Source of the DNA: Cryptomeria japonica
Lineage: Eukaryota > Streptophyta > Pinopsida > Cupressales > Cupressaceae
Length of the DNA stretch: 64,000 bases
Reading direction: 5' to 3'
NCBI RefSeq assembly: GCF_030272615.1
Contig: NC_081415.1
Location: 509,115,373-509,179,372, forward strand
The notes beneath the pieces were generated by a model. The model saw only the letters and a list, made by a program, of their open reading frames with translations. It had not been told where the DNA came from and did not search any database. Below, in pieces: positions 20,690 through 32,463 of this stretch; within the stretch, counting starts at the first letter, position 1, and each line of letters starts with the position of its first letter. The position numbers and the translations under genes were made by a program.

Positions 20690-21840
20690 TGTTAATGGAT
20701 TCAAACATAATACTTTTGCCTCTCCTTGGGTATATAATGTGAATAAAGAAATAGCTAATACTCCTATCAATTATCTCTCTAATGGAGAGAAAGCATTGAA
20801 GAGAAACATGGCACCATCTTCTTCTCATACACATACCCTAGCGCAAGGGGGGCAAGATCAAAATATTGGTGTTTCAATCTCTTTAGATCCCTCTTATTCT
20901 CCAAGAGCCTATCTTAATCATCAAAACAAGAGGAGATGATGTTATGAATTTTATTCATGATCTATCTCCCCGCATAATATTAAGAAAATATGAGGCCTGA
21001 GATGATAAGTATCTTCCTTCCCAACCCACCAAAGAGGCCATGCATGATGATAGAAAGGAAAATCTCTCTACACAAGACTTTCCTTCTTCATCTACTTTTC
21101 TCTTATCTCCTTCTAGATACACTTATACTACAAATTTTAAAGAGATTCACTATAATGTTCCTCCTCCTTCTAAATTAAGAAATTATTATAAGAATGGCTA
21201 TAACATCGTATCAAAACAAGGTTTTAGAGGACAAGGGCTTGGAAAATTTGAACAAGGAATTGAGTCCCTATAAATCCCCTACACAAACTAGTACTGAAGG
21301 TCTAGGACATTATCATGATTCACCTATAGATGATCTCCTTAGAATAAAAAACTTCAAGGATTGTCTTGCAAGACATAAGACATATCACCCATATAAAGGT
21401 GCTTCTTCATCAAACACACTTTTGTTCATATCATCAAACTCATGACCATCATGCTAATGATTGTCTGGATTTTCAAAAAAGGAAGCAAGAACTAGTCGAT
21501 AATGGAACTATTAAAATCATAAATGACAATCCATCTTCTTCTAACAATCCTTGTCCTACATCACAAGAGACAATACCTAATCCCATTGATGAACAAGATA
21601 AATTGGCCACTGAAAATTTTGGAGGTTAAAGTATGATAAGAATGTTGTTTTTCCTTTCATTGGACTTAATTACAATTATAAGCATAAGAATGGTCATGAA
21701 TATTGTCTTTTTCATCGTAGTTATTCTCATTAGTTTTGAAGTTGTAAAGAATTTAAAACATTTGTTCAAGACCAACATGATAGGGCTCGCATAGCTCTTA
21801 CAACTGATCTTGCACATTTTCTTGGTGAAGAATAGTGCCT
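20690..21840 (+). pseudogene. Broken gag/pol-start of the Tat-like element with G-patch and Cys/His motifs
   Basis: Several overlapping frames carry fragments of one gene. At 21180-21270 NGYNIVSKQGFRGQGLGKFE is a G-patch-like motif. At 21420-21500 CSYHQTHDHHANDCLDFQKR resembles the Cys/His region of Tat pol, and 21690-21770 has a second weak copy (HEYCLFHRSYSH). The segments switch frame at least twice between 21040 and 21630, so the gene is dead. The order G-patch then Cys/His differs from the 1540-17860 element, where the Cys/His region comes first. The comparison with that element is my inference. Confidence 0.6.
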
Positions 21841-22920
21841 TAGCACTCCATTCACCCTTCATGTTGCTCCTCACCCTATGGCACTAGTAGTTAACTTCAT
21901 TGGGGGATCTTTCTCATAAGAGGTGATGCTTTTTGAATATCAACCATCTTGTGGTAGCAGCATAGTTCTTCTTGTCTCTATGCTTGGGAGGCAAGAATCT
22001 CATCCTATTTCTTCTCTCTATCTAAAATTTTCACTATTCCGTTTAGGGGTTACATTTTTCATACTTTTATGTCCTTTCTTACATGGAATGGTATGTCTCT
22101 TATGACTAATCTCTCCTTAGGGGAGTATATGATTCTTTAGCTAAATCTCTCTCTTTCTCTTTGAATATTACCTCATCTTTAGAGTGGAATTTTATATATA
22201 TTAATGTGTTTAATTGCATTTAATATTCCTTCATGTGAGCATATTGTGAATTTGCTTATGTCTAATCTCTCTTAAGCGGTTGTGTAATCCTTCTCATTGT
22301 CCCTACGCTCAGGGGGCATTTATCTCTCTCTTATCCTTTCTATAGATCCACTTTTCTTTTTTTGAGTGGTTTTTTCGTATGATTTGATGTCATTCCTCGT
22401 GTAAAGTTGGTGTTTGCTCAAGGATTCTCTCTTATGCAAGAGGTGTGTATCCTTGACTACAACCTATTTTTCACTTGGCAATGTATATCTAATATAAACT
22501 TACCCCTCACATTGGGTCAAAAGTGTGTCATCCTTCATCAAGAATCTATTTCACTTAGAAATGGGGGGAAGGTAGGCATTCTTGGTCTCTTTCCCTTCTT
22601 TTGGTAGAAGATGTTATGTTTGTTCAAGAAACTCCTCTTGGGGGTAGATGCCTTTGAGCAAAGATCTCTTCTCCTTCGAGGATCCTCTTTACACTTATTG
22701 CAAGATATCTCTTTCTCAACTATTTTATCCTTTCTTGTAAGAGCATTGCCTCTTTAGCTTGGATTTATGAATATTGTTGCCTAAAAGGATATCTCCTTGG
22801 TGTTGAAGGTGGGTATCCTTGTTTCTAGCTTCCTTAAGACATCGGCATAGGGCTATGTTGACATCTTAAGAGGAGGGGCATACATATCGCCCTCTTTGTA
22901 CTATATTGTACTATACTTTT
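21841..22920 (+). other. Pyrimidine-rich interior of the old Tat-like element
   Basis: This is T/C-rich sequence (many CTCTCTTTCT and TCTCCTTGG words) with no coding domain. I see no RT or integrase motif on either strand. Confidence 0.5.
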
Positions 22921-22924
22921 TGCA

Positions 22925-23282
22925 TTTCTTAAACAGGGGTGTTCATTCTTGAAACCAGAGAAAACAAACTCTTACACGAGATGCTTCATGCCCAAAACCA
23001 AATGCAGCATTGATATATGTCTTGGACAGGGTGCACATTCCCAAAACTAAAGCAAACAAAATCTTACATGGGATATCCTCAAAACCAAGCATATATTTGT
23101 CTTACATGGGGTTACACATTCTCGAAACCAGAGAAAACAAACTCTTATATGAGATGTTCCTAAAACCAGACACTCGCCCCTTAGCATTTTTCATTTGCAT
23201 TTTCATGTGTTACATGGGTTGTTGCGTACTCGAAACTATAGAAAACAAACTCTTATACGGGATGCTTAACATCTGAAATCAA
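22925..23282 (+). repeat. Tandem repeat block near the 3' end of the Tat-like element
   Basis: Four diverged units of about 85-105 bases share ACATTCTCGAAACCAGAG, AAACAAACTCTTA and GATGCT. Their shared motifs fall near 22945, 23035, 23115 and 23225. Tandem repeats upstream of the 3' LTR are known in large Tat/Ogre-type elements. A smaller duplicated motif, ATGGATCACCTA plus AAAACACATCTA, follows at 23360-23450. Confidence 0.75.
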
Positions 23283-23299
23283 ACATCACTTGCACACAT

Positions 23300-23978
23300 G
23301 TATGAGGGTGAGTGGAACTAGAAAAATACAACTAGACTATTCCTACTCTCCTACCCAACATGGATCACCTATAAAAACACATCTATAATGTGTAACCATG
23401 TTCTTTCTCATTCTTCTCATGGATCACCTAGAAAAACACATCTAGAATGTGTATTCATGCTTTCTCTTTCTTCTCATGAGCTCATAGCTTTGCTATTTAT
23501 AGTTCATGGATGATGCATTCTCTTTCTCTTTTATGTGATCACTTGTGTTCTTGAGATGGAATTTTTCAAGAATGATATTAGTGGTTAAGGCATTTTGATA
23601 TTGAGGTCTCTTCAGCTACTTGACTTGAGGTCTTGTTTTTTATTTTTATCTATTGTGTAATTGTATATCTTTTGTCATTTCCCTTAGTTTGTCTTTGTTT
23701 GTCTTTTTGTTTTTGTCTTGTATTGTGTTCCCTTACATGCATTTAAGTGAGTTGAGATCTTAAGATTGGGGGCTTGGTTTCTCCAAATTAGTGATTTCTT
23801 CTACTCCTTATGATTATGCTCCTATTGGTCCTCTCTTTCATCTCTTTCGTGTGCTTTACCATGAGTATTTGCATAGGCTCATACTCTCATTATAACAGGG
23901 GATAAATATAGCATCATAAATTATCATCGGGCCAATTTACAGCTCATGTATGTGCCCCTACTTTTGCATGTTCCTTCC
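23300..23978 (+). other. Unassigned 3' region of the Tat-like element
   Basis: This stretch lies between the tandem repeats and the second LTR. I see no gene. A clear polypurine tract just before 23979 is not visible, so the LTR border is not exact. Confidence 0.45.
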
Positions 23979-25085
23979 TCATCTCCTATCTAGGTCCGTT
24001 TAGTATTTTAACTCCAATTCTAATGCCATGTACACCCACCAATTGATTTCCTGGAGGGATATCCTTCTCCTTGGGGATAAATTAAGGTCCCTAAATAAGA
24101 AGGACCAAGATGCTAGCACCATGTTCCCTCTTAGTTATGCCTTATTTTGAAATGGGAGAAGGGCCCTATCTCTCCCATGGGAATTCAACTTTGTGTCTCT
24201 GCATAACCATTGGAAGTTGGCCTAATCGGTAAATGACCTAGATACCCCTATATAAATACATTTGATCAACCTAATTTAATCCAAGCATCATAAGTATTCA
24301 TCTACATTCGACTTAAGGCACCCATGAAGTGTTCATTAAGCATTTTTAGAGATCTTCAAGGCTGCATATTCTTCATTCAACTATTGGAGAGAAAAATTAC
24401 ATCATTCATACACAAGCATATGTTTGTGATTAGGGTTTTTTCATGTCCATGCCATTTCATACAACATATGTGATTGCATTCAAGAAGCAAAGTATCATCA
24501 TCAATAATTGAAGATCTGAGGTATATCCTTCCATTGTGTTTTTAGTTTTTTGCAATTATTCATTCAATGTTAATTCCTAAATCAAGGTTTGACGTAGGCA
24601 AACCCCTATTCCCAACCATTTTCCCTCTCTTTCTATGTGCAGGAAATAAGTATGAAGGTGTGACTTTCAAGATCGTCATTATTTGCAGAGACGAACAAGT
24701 TCCCCTTTGGATGGTGAAAAGTGTGGACGATGAGAGCGATGGGCATTCTGGTATCGACAATTCAAGATGAACTTTTGGGAATAGGTCTGAATACTCACAC
24801 ATTCCTCAGATCCAGGTTCATGGCTCCATTTACGATTGTAGCTCAATGTTTATACATAATCTCTTTAACATCAACATATTTACCCTAATTTTTGCATCTT
24901 CACAATTCAACTTAAAAGAGGTCCATCAAATCCTAATATAGTAAATCTAATAAGAATTCTTAGCCCTATGCTTGTTGATTTGAAGATAGATCTATTAGGC
25001 TCATCCCTCTTTAATGCAGTGGTCCCTAAGCAAAAATTAGTGGTTTTTACCTTAATGGTGGAAACCCTAATTTTTCAACATTACA
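23979..25085 (+). repeat. 3' LTR of the old Tat-like element
   Basis: It is homologous to 18891-20028 along its length, with many point differences and some small gaps, for example around 24120-24150. It ends TTTTTCAACATTACA like its partner. The neighbouring sequence after 25085 belongs to a different element. Confidence 0.82.
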
Positions 25086-25091
25086 ATAGAA

Positions 25092-25546
25092 TGTAACATG
25101 TGTCATTTTTTATAAAAGAAAAAATGAAGTATCCTAGTAATGTAAGTCTTCTTTAACAATGATAAATAGGGACACAAATATATGCCAAAATGAAGAACAT
25201 GTATTTCAAAACACATGAAAGTCATCTTGGCAAAATTTATACTCTCAGTGTTCTAAAAAGATTCTTTATATGAGATCTTATAATATAAATTTATAGGAGC
25301 ACAACTCTCCTTGTATTAGTGTCACCCTATAATCATTACATAGTGTCTTAAGGACTTATATAATACAATTATTTTACAAGTAGAATATTTACATAGAAGA
25401 ATTGTGCATTATGCTTGTAGGACTGATACTATGCCTAAAAGACTTACTAATGCCTAGAGGTCTTATGTTATGCCTATTAGGATTTTTTATGGCTATTAGT
25501 TCTAAAGTATAGATTTAGCCATTAGGTGGTGTCATTGACATGCACA
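25092..25546 (-). mobile_element. LTR of a minus-strand copia remnant
   Basis: On the minus strand it starts TGTGCATGTCAATGACACC right after the purine tract GAGGGGGAG (25555-25547) and ends near TGTTACA at 25092. It carries a repeated GGCATA/TAGTCC-like section near 25380-25500. The outer boundary is uncertain, since the old Tat-like element abuts it. Confidence 0.6.
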
Positions 25547-25555
25547 CTCCCCCTC

Positions 25556-26188
25556 GACAGCATCACCCTAAGGTCGAGCATTGATCTAAATTTGGAGGAT
25601 TTTGCATTGCACACTAGTTTTGTAAAAAGTGTCATCAACTTGATCTTCAATTTCGTAAATATTCAAGAGAAATATTTCCTTTTAATTATTTCTCATGTAT
25701 AAAGTGAGCTAAGTGAAATTTAATTATTTAGATCTACGATGATAAAAAAGATTCTTAGCAAGTGCAATACAACTTTGATTATTACATAGGAGTTTAGCAC
25801 TTTTACAAGTATTGGGTTGAAACTCTTTCATAAATCTCCAATGCCATATTAATTATTCAAGAGCTACTTTTTTATTTAGCATTTTTATTAAACAACCACA
25901 TAAGGTAGCTTGTTTAGATGAGTAATCCATCCATGGGACAGCATTTTAATTTTATTTTAAAATCATGCCCTAAAGTAGATCTTCTTATTAATAGGATCAC
26001 CACAATAGTTGGTAACACAATAATCAAGTAAATTTGATTCTTGGCGTCGAAATAATAAAGACCATGATTAATTATATGCATTTGGCAATTTCTAGTGAGC
26101 ATAAAGTATCCCACATAAATCTAGAATATGGTCAATTTGATGATCATTTGCAAGGAAATCATAAGATATTTTCATGAATATAAGTATG
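25556..26188 (-). pseudogene. Minus-strand copia RNase H remnant
   Basis: Reading the minus strand from 26188, weak copia RNase H words appear in several frames. They include WMDYSSKQATLCGCL, a CNNQSCIALAKN-like stretch near 25790, IHEK plus KGNISLEYLRN near 25680, and FRSMLDLR near 25580. The purine tract and LTR follow in the right order. Many stops and shifts make it non-functional. It is interrupted at 26188 by the LINE and may go on at 32464. Confidence 0.6.
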
Positions 26189-26218
26189 AATAATTTGTCA
26201 TGTTTACTTGGTAAAGAT
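26189..26218 (+). repeat. LINE target-site duplication, left copy
   Basis: The left copy begins AATAATTTGTCATGTTT and ends AAAGAT. The right copy at 32436-32463 shares the first 17 bases and the last 7, with a few changes between. It frames the LINE at 26219-32435. Confidence 0.7.
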
Positions 26219-26519
26219 CTATGGGAGAGCTCTACAACTGGTACGAATATAGGAAGGTTGTCTATTCACCCTCCTCGGTTTTCGGACCTGGCTTGTTGGC
26301 GCTCGTGTGCTTCCATTGGTATCCTGCATCATATTTGTGTGTGATTGACATCTTCCTCGTGTTGCCTCCTTGGTGTTTGATTGATTTGTTCATGGTTGCC
26401 TTGTGTTTCTTTCTCTTCGCTTCCTTGTTTCTATGGTCTTTTTTCCTTTTGCATGTTTTCTTTTAACAGATTGCTTCTGGGCTTAGGTAGACGGTCGTGC
26501 CCCTTCCCTGAGGCCGCTC

Positions 26520-28190
26520 ATGAGAAGGTGGATGGGTAGTGTGAATTATGGTGAGCCTAGTGACAAGAACGATGAGGAGCATATCATTAATAATAGTGGG
26601 GGTTTGGAGAGTGAGGTTGTTATTTCGCAGAAGGGCGAGCATGAAAAGATCTCATACAAAGCAGTGGTCTTCGAGCAATTGGCTATGGCTTGTCCTCCTT
26701 CTGCTAACATTGATGGAACATTTTGCAGGCAGGAGCACATGGATACAGAGAACGGTCTAAGAGGGCCCTCAATCGATGGAGATAGACTCGGAACTAGTGG
26801 AGGCAGCGCGACTGATGACCTCAAAGGGGAAGGAAATGGTAAGTCTCGTCCTCTCGGGTTGAAGACTCTTTCCTTGTCACCAAATGGAGATATGATTAAA
26901 GCCATTAGATCTTAGCAGTTGCACTTAAGAAACATTGCAATTTTCTTTGTATGCATGGATAGAGAGTCTTTGCCTTCGCAAAAAATTTTTGATGACTGGA
27001 TTGCAAATGTTTGGGGCAAGAAGTTAGGTATTCATGTTATTTTTTGCAGAATGATTCATAAGGGTTTATTTGTGATTTTTTTGAAATCTCATAATATGCA
27101 AGATAGGGTTTTGAAGAAAAAAAATTGGAATGTTGGGAACTCCTTGTTTAGAGAATTTCCTTGGTCCCCTAAAGGGAATTTCGAGCAAGTTATTGCTCAT
27201 TCCTCCCCTAATTGGGTTGAAATTAAGAACCTTCAGCCCAAATTTCGGCCATTCATTCCTCATATTCTGAAACCATTGGGTTCGGTTCAGCAAGTTGAGG
27301 AATTGAGAACCACTCTCCCTCACCTGAATGCTAGGGCTCTTGTAGCACTTGATCCCGAGGTTGTCTTTCCTGACATTATCTCTCTTGATTTTGAAGATGA
27401 GAGCTTTTCTTGGGAATTGTCCATGTTGGGCAATTTGGGGGCCTGTTTCTTCTGCAAAATTAATGGGCATATGAGGAAAAATTTCCCTTCTCTAAAAAAT
27501 TGTCACAATGCTAATTTTAACATTGCTTCTAAAGGCAATTTGAGAAGTGATATTAGTAAAATGCGTAATTTTGTTAATAAAACTAAACAAGGTAATAATT
27601 TACCAGTGGATATCCCATCTAAAAGTGGCATTGAGAAGGTCAATTCGGGCCTTGATTGCCCGACTGATGATGGTAATGGCAACAAATTTGTTAGTCTCTC
27701 CAATCCTCTGTTTGAGGATGAGTATGAGGTTGTCCAAGCCTCTATCATGAATGCTCCCTCCAACATCCTTGTCGGGTGTCACTCAGTATAGGCTAATCTT
27801 CTTAATTGTGATCAAGTGAAGATTGTTAATCTCTCCCCCCACCCCGAACTAAATGCTCAATAGCTTACCCTTGCAAGTATTAAGGAGAAAGTTGGTTTAA
27901 TAAGGAATGCCTTCCAAGTCCCATCTGAATTGAAAATGAGTAACTCCTTACTTGGTATCATGAACTCCATGGCGGATGTATCTTCCGATAAACAGATTGT
28001 GCCCTTTGGAGATGATGGTATGGCTATCGGTAATGTTGAGCAGTTTATAGAGGTTGTTAGTATAAAGGTTAGAAAGAAAAGGAAAACATCTGATAGACAA
28101 TATCTCTCTAATGACAATAGTAAAAAAGGCAATGAAGTGCCAGAATGTTTTAATAGGTTATACAAGAATCAAAAACCCTCCACCAAATAA
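26520..28190 (+). pseudogene. LINE ORF1 (DUF4283-like, broken zinc knuckle)
   Basis: ORF1 of plant L1-like elements is an RNA-binding protein that packages element RNA. One frame runs from 26520 to 28190 with three TAG stops, at 26913, 27789 and 27861. A DUF4283-like domain covers about 26990-27370, with NVWGKKLGIHVIF, GLFVIFLKSH and WNVGNSLFREFPWSP. A zinc knuckle follows at 27440-27490, CFFCKINGHMRKNF, where the fourth ligand Cys is Phe. The C-terminal part is polar and Asn/Ser/Lys-rich. ORF2 starts 8 bases downstream. Confidence 0.82.
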
Positions 28191-28197
28191 ATTTACG

Positions 28198-29117
28198 ATG
28201 ATGCACATACATAGCTGGAATGTTGGGGACTTGGAGATGTCTGATAGAAAATATGTGGTTAGGAAATGGTGTAACAGTATCAAGGAAAAAGGCATTATTT
28301 TCCTCCAAGAAATCAAAGTGGTAGGGTTCCATGCTTATACTATGTTGAAATTTTTGTGGGCTCGGGCCTAGGGTTCCACTCCAATCATGATAGGGATAAA
28401 GGTGGTACTGCCATTTTGGTTGGTCCTAAGTGGGTAGATAAGATCATTGTTAATGGTATCTTGCCTTGCCAAAGGGCTTTGTGGGCCACTTTTAAAGAGA
28501 AAGACTGTGTCTTTGGTATTTGCAATATATATGCTGCTAATGATTATAGAAATAGAGCCAGTTTTGGGGATTGGTTGACAACCGGTCTCCTGAATGCCCA
28601 TTGGAGTTTTGTGGGTGATTTTAACATGATACAACATGGTGAGGACAAAAGTGGTGGCAATAAGCATTGTTGGAAGGGTAATGAACATTTCTTCTAGGCT
28701 AAGTTCAAGAGGAGATTTAATCTGGTAGATCCCCTGGAGAAGAAAAAGGGTTCCTTTTCTGGTATTTGTCTTACATGGTGCAATAATCAAAGTGGTAAGA
28801 AGAGAATGTATTATAGATTAGATAGATGTTATGCAGATGCTTCACTTTTTTATTTCCCCTCTTAGGGGGGGCAAGCCCCTATTTGTGTTTCTCCTACTAG
28901 TATCTTGAATCATTCTCCTATCTCTGTCAGTGTTAATCTCGACCTTGATCCCTCCTTTGTGATCCGACCTAAAAGGGAGAATGGTTTTAAACTTAATATC
29001 TCTTTTCTTAATGATGAGGATACTGGTGATGCTATTAAGATGGTCTCCCAATTGACCAAGTTTTGTATTCCTGATCTAAGACCTAGGGAGCAATGGGAGG
29101 CTCTTACTATTACTTGA
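28198..29117 (+). pseudogene. LINE ORF2 endonuclease domain
   Basis: This is an apurinic-type endonuclease that nicks target DNA. The start is ATG at 28198 (MMHIHSWNVGD). Motifs in order are SWNVGD, GIIFLQEIK with the catalytic Glu, KGGTAILVGPKW, GICNIYAAND, FVGDFNMI with the catalytic Asp/Asn, and LNHSPISV, where the usual SDH motif is changed. A frameshift lies near 28360. In-frame stops are TAG 28695, TAG 28863 and TGA 29115. It cannot be active as it stands. Confidence 0.85.
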
Positions 29118-29123
29118 AGGAAA

Positions 29124-31152
29124 ATGTTCCAGATCATTGCTGAAAAATATGCTATGGATAGGTCTAGGGAGGAATCTTATCTTCATATTAGGCTCAATGG
29201 TATTGAGAAGGAGCTTCAGAGTAAGGGGCATGACTTGACCCTGGAGGGAGAGTTATCTTCGGTCAAAAATCTCCTAAGGAAATTGCAACACTTCAAGATC
29301 CAAGGGCAGAAGGTAAGAGCTAAAATGAACTGTCTTAAAGGTGGTGACAAGGGAACCAACTACTTCTTCAATCTTATTAGAGCCAAGGATAGAAGGGAAC
29401 TTATTGAAGATATTCAAGTCAACAACTCTATCACCAATGATTTGGTGTCCATTAAGAAGGCTTTCTCCAGTTTCTACATTGGCCTCTTTTATTCTGAACA
29501 TGGTGTTATGAATCAGGAGGCTCTTCAGAAATGCTTGTTGTTAATCCCTAAGAAAATTTCCTGTGAGGAGGCTAAGGCTCTGGGCCATAAGATCTCACTG
29601 GAGGAGATTAAGGGTGCTATCAGTTCACTGGCCAATGGTAAGTGCCCAGGGTTAGATGGGTTACCTGCCAAATTCTATAAGATGCACTCAGAATGGATAA
29701 GCTTGGAACTATTTTCCTTGTATGAAGATGTATTTAATCAGGGATCTCTTGGAGAAAACATCAATAGAGGTGTCATCAAATTGTTACCTAAAGGTGGGGA
29801 TAAAATTCTGGTTAAAAATTGGAGACCTATTACCCTACTGAATATCTCCTACAAAATTGTTAAAAAAGTATTAGCAAGGAGGATTGCTAAGTTATTGAAC
29901 AACTTCATCTTTGCCACTCAAACTGGATTCATTAAAGGTAGATATATTCTGGAAAACTTGGTTACTAGTTGGGAGGCAATGCATTGGGCTAAAGCTAATA
30001 ATCAAAATGTTGCAATGATTCTTTTGGACTTTGAGAAAGTATATGACATAATTGAGTGGCCCTTCATTAGAGGAATGTTGCAAGCTTTTGGGTTTCCTTC
30101 CTATTTATTTAGATGGATTGATATTCTTTTTAAGAACTCCTCCACAGTTGTTGAGGTTAATGGTCAATTCTCTGAACCTATCCCTCTAAGGAGGTCTATC
30201 AGGCAAGGTTGCCCCGGCCTTGTTTGTCATTGTTGTTGATGCTCTTTTCTACATTCTGAGGGCTCCTGCACTTGGTCCTTCTATCAGAGGGCTTACTTTA
30301 CCTAATATTGATGATCTGATCAATGCCCAATTTGCTAATGATACTGCTTTATTTTTTGTTTTGAATGAGGAAAACTTTGATAATGCTATGAATAGACTAC
30401 AGTTTTTCTACTTGGCCTCTGGAGCAAAGGTAGCTCCTCACAAATCTACAGTGCTTGGTTGGTCTGATGTTCCTCCAAGTTGGGTCTCCTGCAAAGGTTG
30501 GCAGTGGGCTGGTCCGAATTCTATTGTAAGGTATCTTGGTATTCCCTTTTCTATTAACCCTTCTACTCAAGATATGTGGCATTGGTTTTATTCTAAAATT
30601 GAGAAGAAGCATTTAAAATTGCAGACCCACCTTCTCTCCTTCGCTGGAAGAGTGCAAATTGTGCAAAAGGTTCTTTCCTCTCATCATATCTATTGTGCCT
30701 CTGCATGGGTGTTTCCTAGCTATAAAACCAACAAGCTTGAGAAGATCATGAAGGACTCTCTATGGTCTGATGGGATGGGTCATAATAAGAGACATTGTGT
30801 GAATTGGAATTGGTATTGCAGACCAAGGATTATGGGTGGATTGGGTATCAAAGATATTAGGGCACATGGCATTGCCCTAGCCTCCAAATGGATTGTCAAA
30901 GCTTTGTATGGTAACGAACCATGGAAGGTGTTGATCAGAAATAATATTGAAAGGTCGGTTATAAAAAAAGGCAAAAAGTGGAAGAATATCCTTTTATGTG
31001 ATATTGTATTGGGGGATTATAACATGAAGGTGTTTGGTTCTAATGTATTTTCTTCATTATGGAAGGCATGGTTAGAGGTAAGGAGTTTACTCCCTTCTAA
31101 GGATGCTATAGGAAACTCTCCTTCATATGTTGTTATGGACATATCTATCTAG
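29124..31152 (+). pseudogene. LINE ORF2 reverse transcriptase
   Basis: The RT copies LINE RNA at the nicked target. The first open part, 29124-30239, contains SSLANGKCPGLDGLPAKFY, VKNWRPITLLNISYKIVKKV, QTGFIKGRYILEN, ILLDFEKVYD (first catalytic Asp kept) and RRSIRQGCP. A small deletion near 30210 changes frame. The second part, 30220-31152, continues with VIVVDALF and AQFANDTALFF. The catalytic FADD box is FAND here, losing one metal-binding Asp. TAG at 31150 interrupts the thumb/C-terminal region. The family assignment is firm and enzymatic loss is clear. Confidence 0.92.
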
Positions 31153-32200
31153 TGGGGGGTGAACTTAAATAAAAAACCTCTTGCTCTGACTCAAAGCTGC
31201 TCTACTAAGATCTGGAATGAAAAAGGTATTTCTCTAATTAGCAATGTACTGTTTGACAACCTACTTGGGTCTTGGACTGTGATCATCTCTAAATTTGGGA
31301 TTCCTCCCTCACAAAAGAAAACATACTCTCTTATTGGTAAGGCTACCAGTTGTTTCTTCCCCGGTAAGATTCGGGATACTGACTCATTTTTGAAGCAACT
31401 AAAACAGTTGGATGGCTCTTCTTTTTTGGACATTTCTACTAAGAAGATCTACATGATGTTGAAGGATGACTACTCAATCTTCACTCGAGTTAATCAATGT
31501 TGGGATCTTGATTGGCCTAAGTCCAGGTGGCAATTTGTTTTTTATTTTTTTGGGTATTCCCCCATTGATCCTAAGAAATCTTGTTTTAGATGGCTTCTTC
31601 TTCTGAAAAAGTTAGTTGTTGGTTCTTTTTTTATTTGTTAAGGGTCCTAAACTTATTAGGTGTGGGTGTGTAATGTCCAGGAGTCTTTTGAACATTTTTT
31701 TTTTTAATGTGATTTTTCCTATGGTGTGTGGTCCATCTTCCTTGGCTCTCCTATTGTCTGGAACCATTGGTCTGGTCCTTCTTGGAGTGAAATCCTTGTT
31801 GGGTTTGTAGAATCTTTTGATCTTAGGTTGAACCGGTTCTGGTCTATCTTGTCTTGTGAAGTCCTATGGTTTATCTAGAAAGAAAGAAATGGAGAGGTTT
31901 TTCAAAACAAGAGGAGGCTTACTGGGTTTAATAGTAAACTCACACATTTTTACATTATGTCTCACGTTTTTGTTGTTTTGGAGATCTCTAAATACAGGTT
32001 CATGATTCTGGTCTGGGAAGGTGTTCTTCAGATTTGCAAGGAAGATATCCAGTTTGTTCAATACTTCAAGAAACATATGGATATGTTGCACCCGAAGGAG
32101 ATTGAAGCATTGGCACAGTATATGCAGAGACTCAAGATTGAAGATCCAAATGATCCTTCTCCTAGGACTGGGGAGAAAGTTTTAGGAGCTCATTGAACAG
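31153..32200 (+). pseudogene. LINE ORF2 C-terminal region
   Basis: The same frame continues to 31641 (ISLISNVLFDNLLGSW, DDYSIFTRVNQCWDLDWP), then breaks near a T-run at 31680-31700. Later fragments (31730-32196) show VVLEISKYRFMILVW-type sequence in shifting frames. A zf-RVT-like Cys/His cluster is expected here in the family, but only hints remain. It is not functional. Confidence 0.6.
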
Positions 32201-32435
32201 TGTGGTTCTTTTTGCTATATGTATACTGACATGAGAGGGAATTTTGTTGTACAAATCCTCTTATATATTGTTCATGATGTAAAACCAAGTGATCTGACAT
32301 AGGGTTATGGCCTTTTTGATATACATGTAAAAATGATACTTTAGATAGTAAAATACATGTAAAATGCAGGACACCAGTCTAATGACATCTTTGGAATGGT
32401 TATGATGTATATGTTTTGAACTATTTTAATATAAA

Positions 32436-32463
32436 AATAATTTGTCATGTTTGTTTAAAAGAT
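32436..32463 (+). repeat. LINE target-site duplication, right copy
   Basis: This copy begins AATAATTTGTCATGTTTG and ends AAAGAT. It is the diverged partner of 26189-26218. Confidence 0.7.

Larger units (their letters stand above)
18891..25085 (+). mobile_element. Old gag-only Tat-like LTR retrotransposon
   Basis: Two related long repeats at 18891-20028 and 23979-25085 are direct LTRs. A primer site follows the first, the interior has gag/pol-start fragments at 20690-21840, and a tandem-repeat block precedes the second LTR. No RT, RNase H or integrase was found, so it is non-autonomous or deleted. The LTRs differ by many substitutions and indels (roughly a tenth of sites in the part I aligned), so it is clearly older than the 1540-17860 element. 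No target duplication could be recognised. The left end abuts the copia primer-like site and the right end a minus-strand copia LTR. Confidence 0.8.
26219..32435 (+). mobile_element. Near full-length LINE (plant L1-like), dead
   Basis: This 6.2-kb non-LTR element is flanked by a diverged duplication of about 28-30 bases. It has a 5' untranslated region, ORF1 (26520-28190), ORF2 with endonuclease and RT (28198 to about 32200) and a short A-rich end. It sits inside the minus-strand copia remnant. Many stops, at least two frameshifts and lost catalytic residues show it is an old copy. The length and the presence of ORF1 suggest little or no 5' truncation. Confidence 0.88.
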
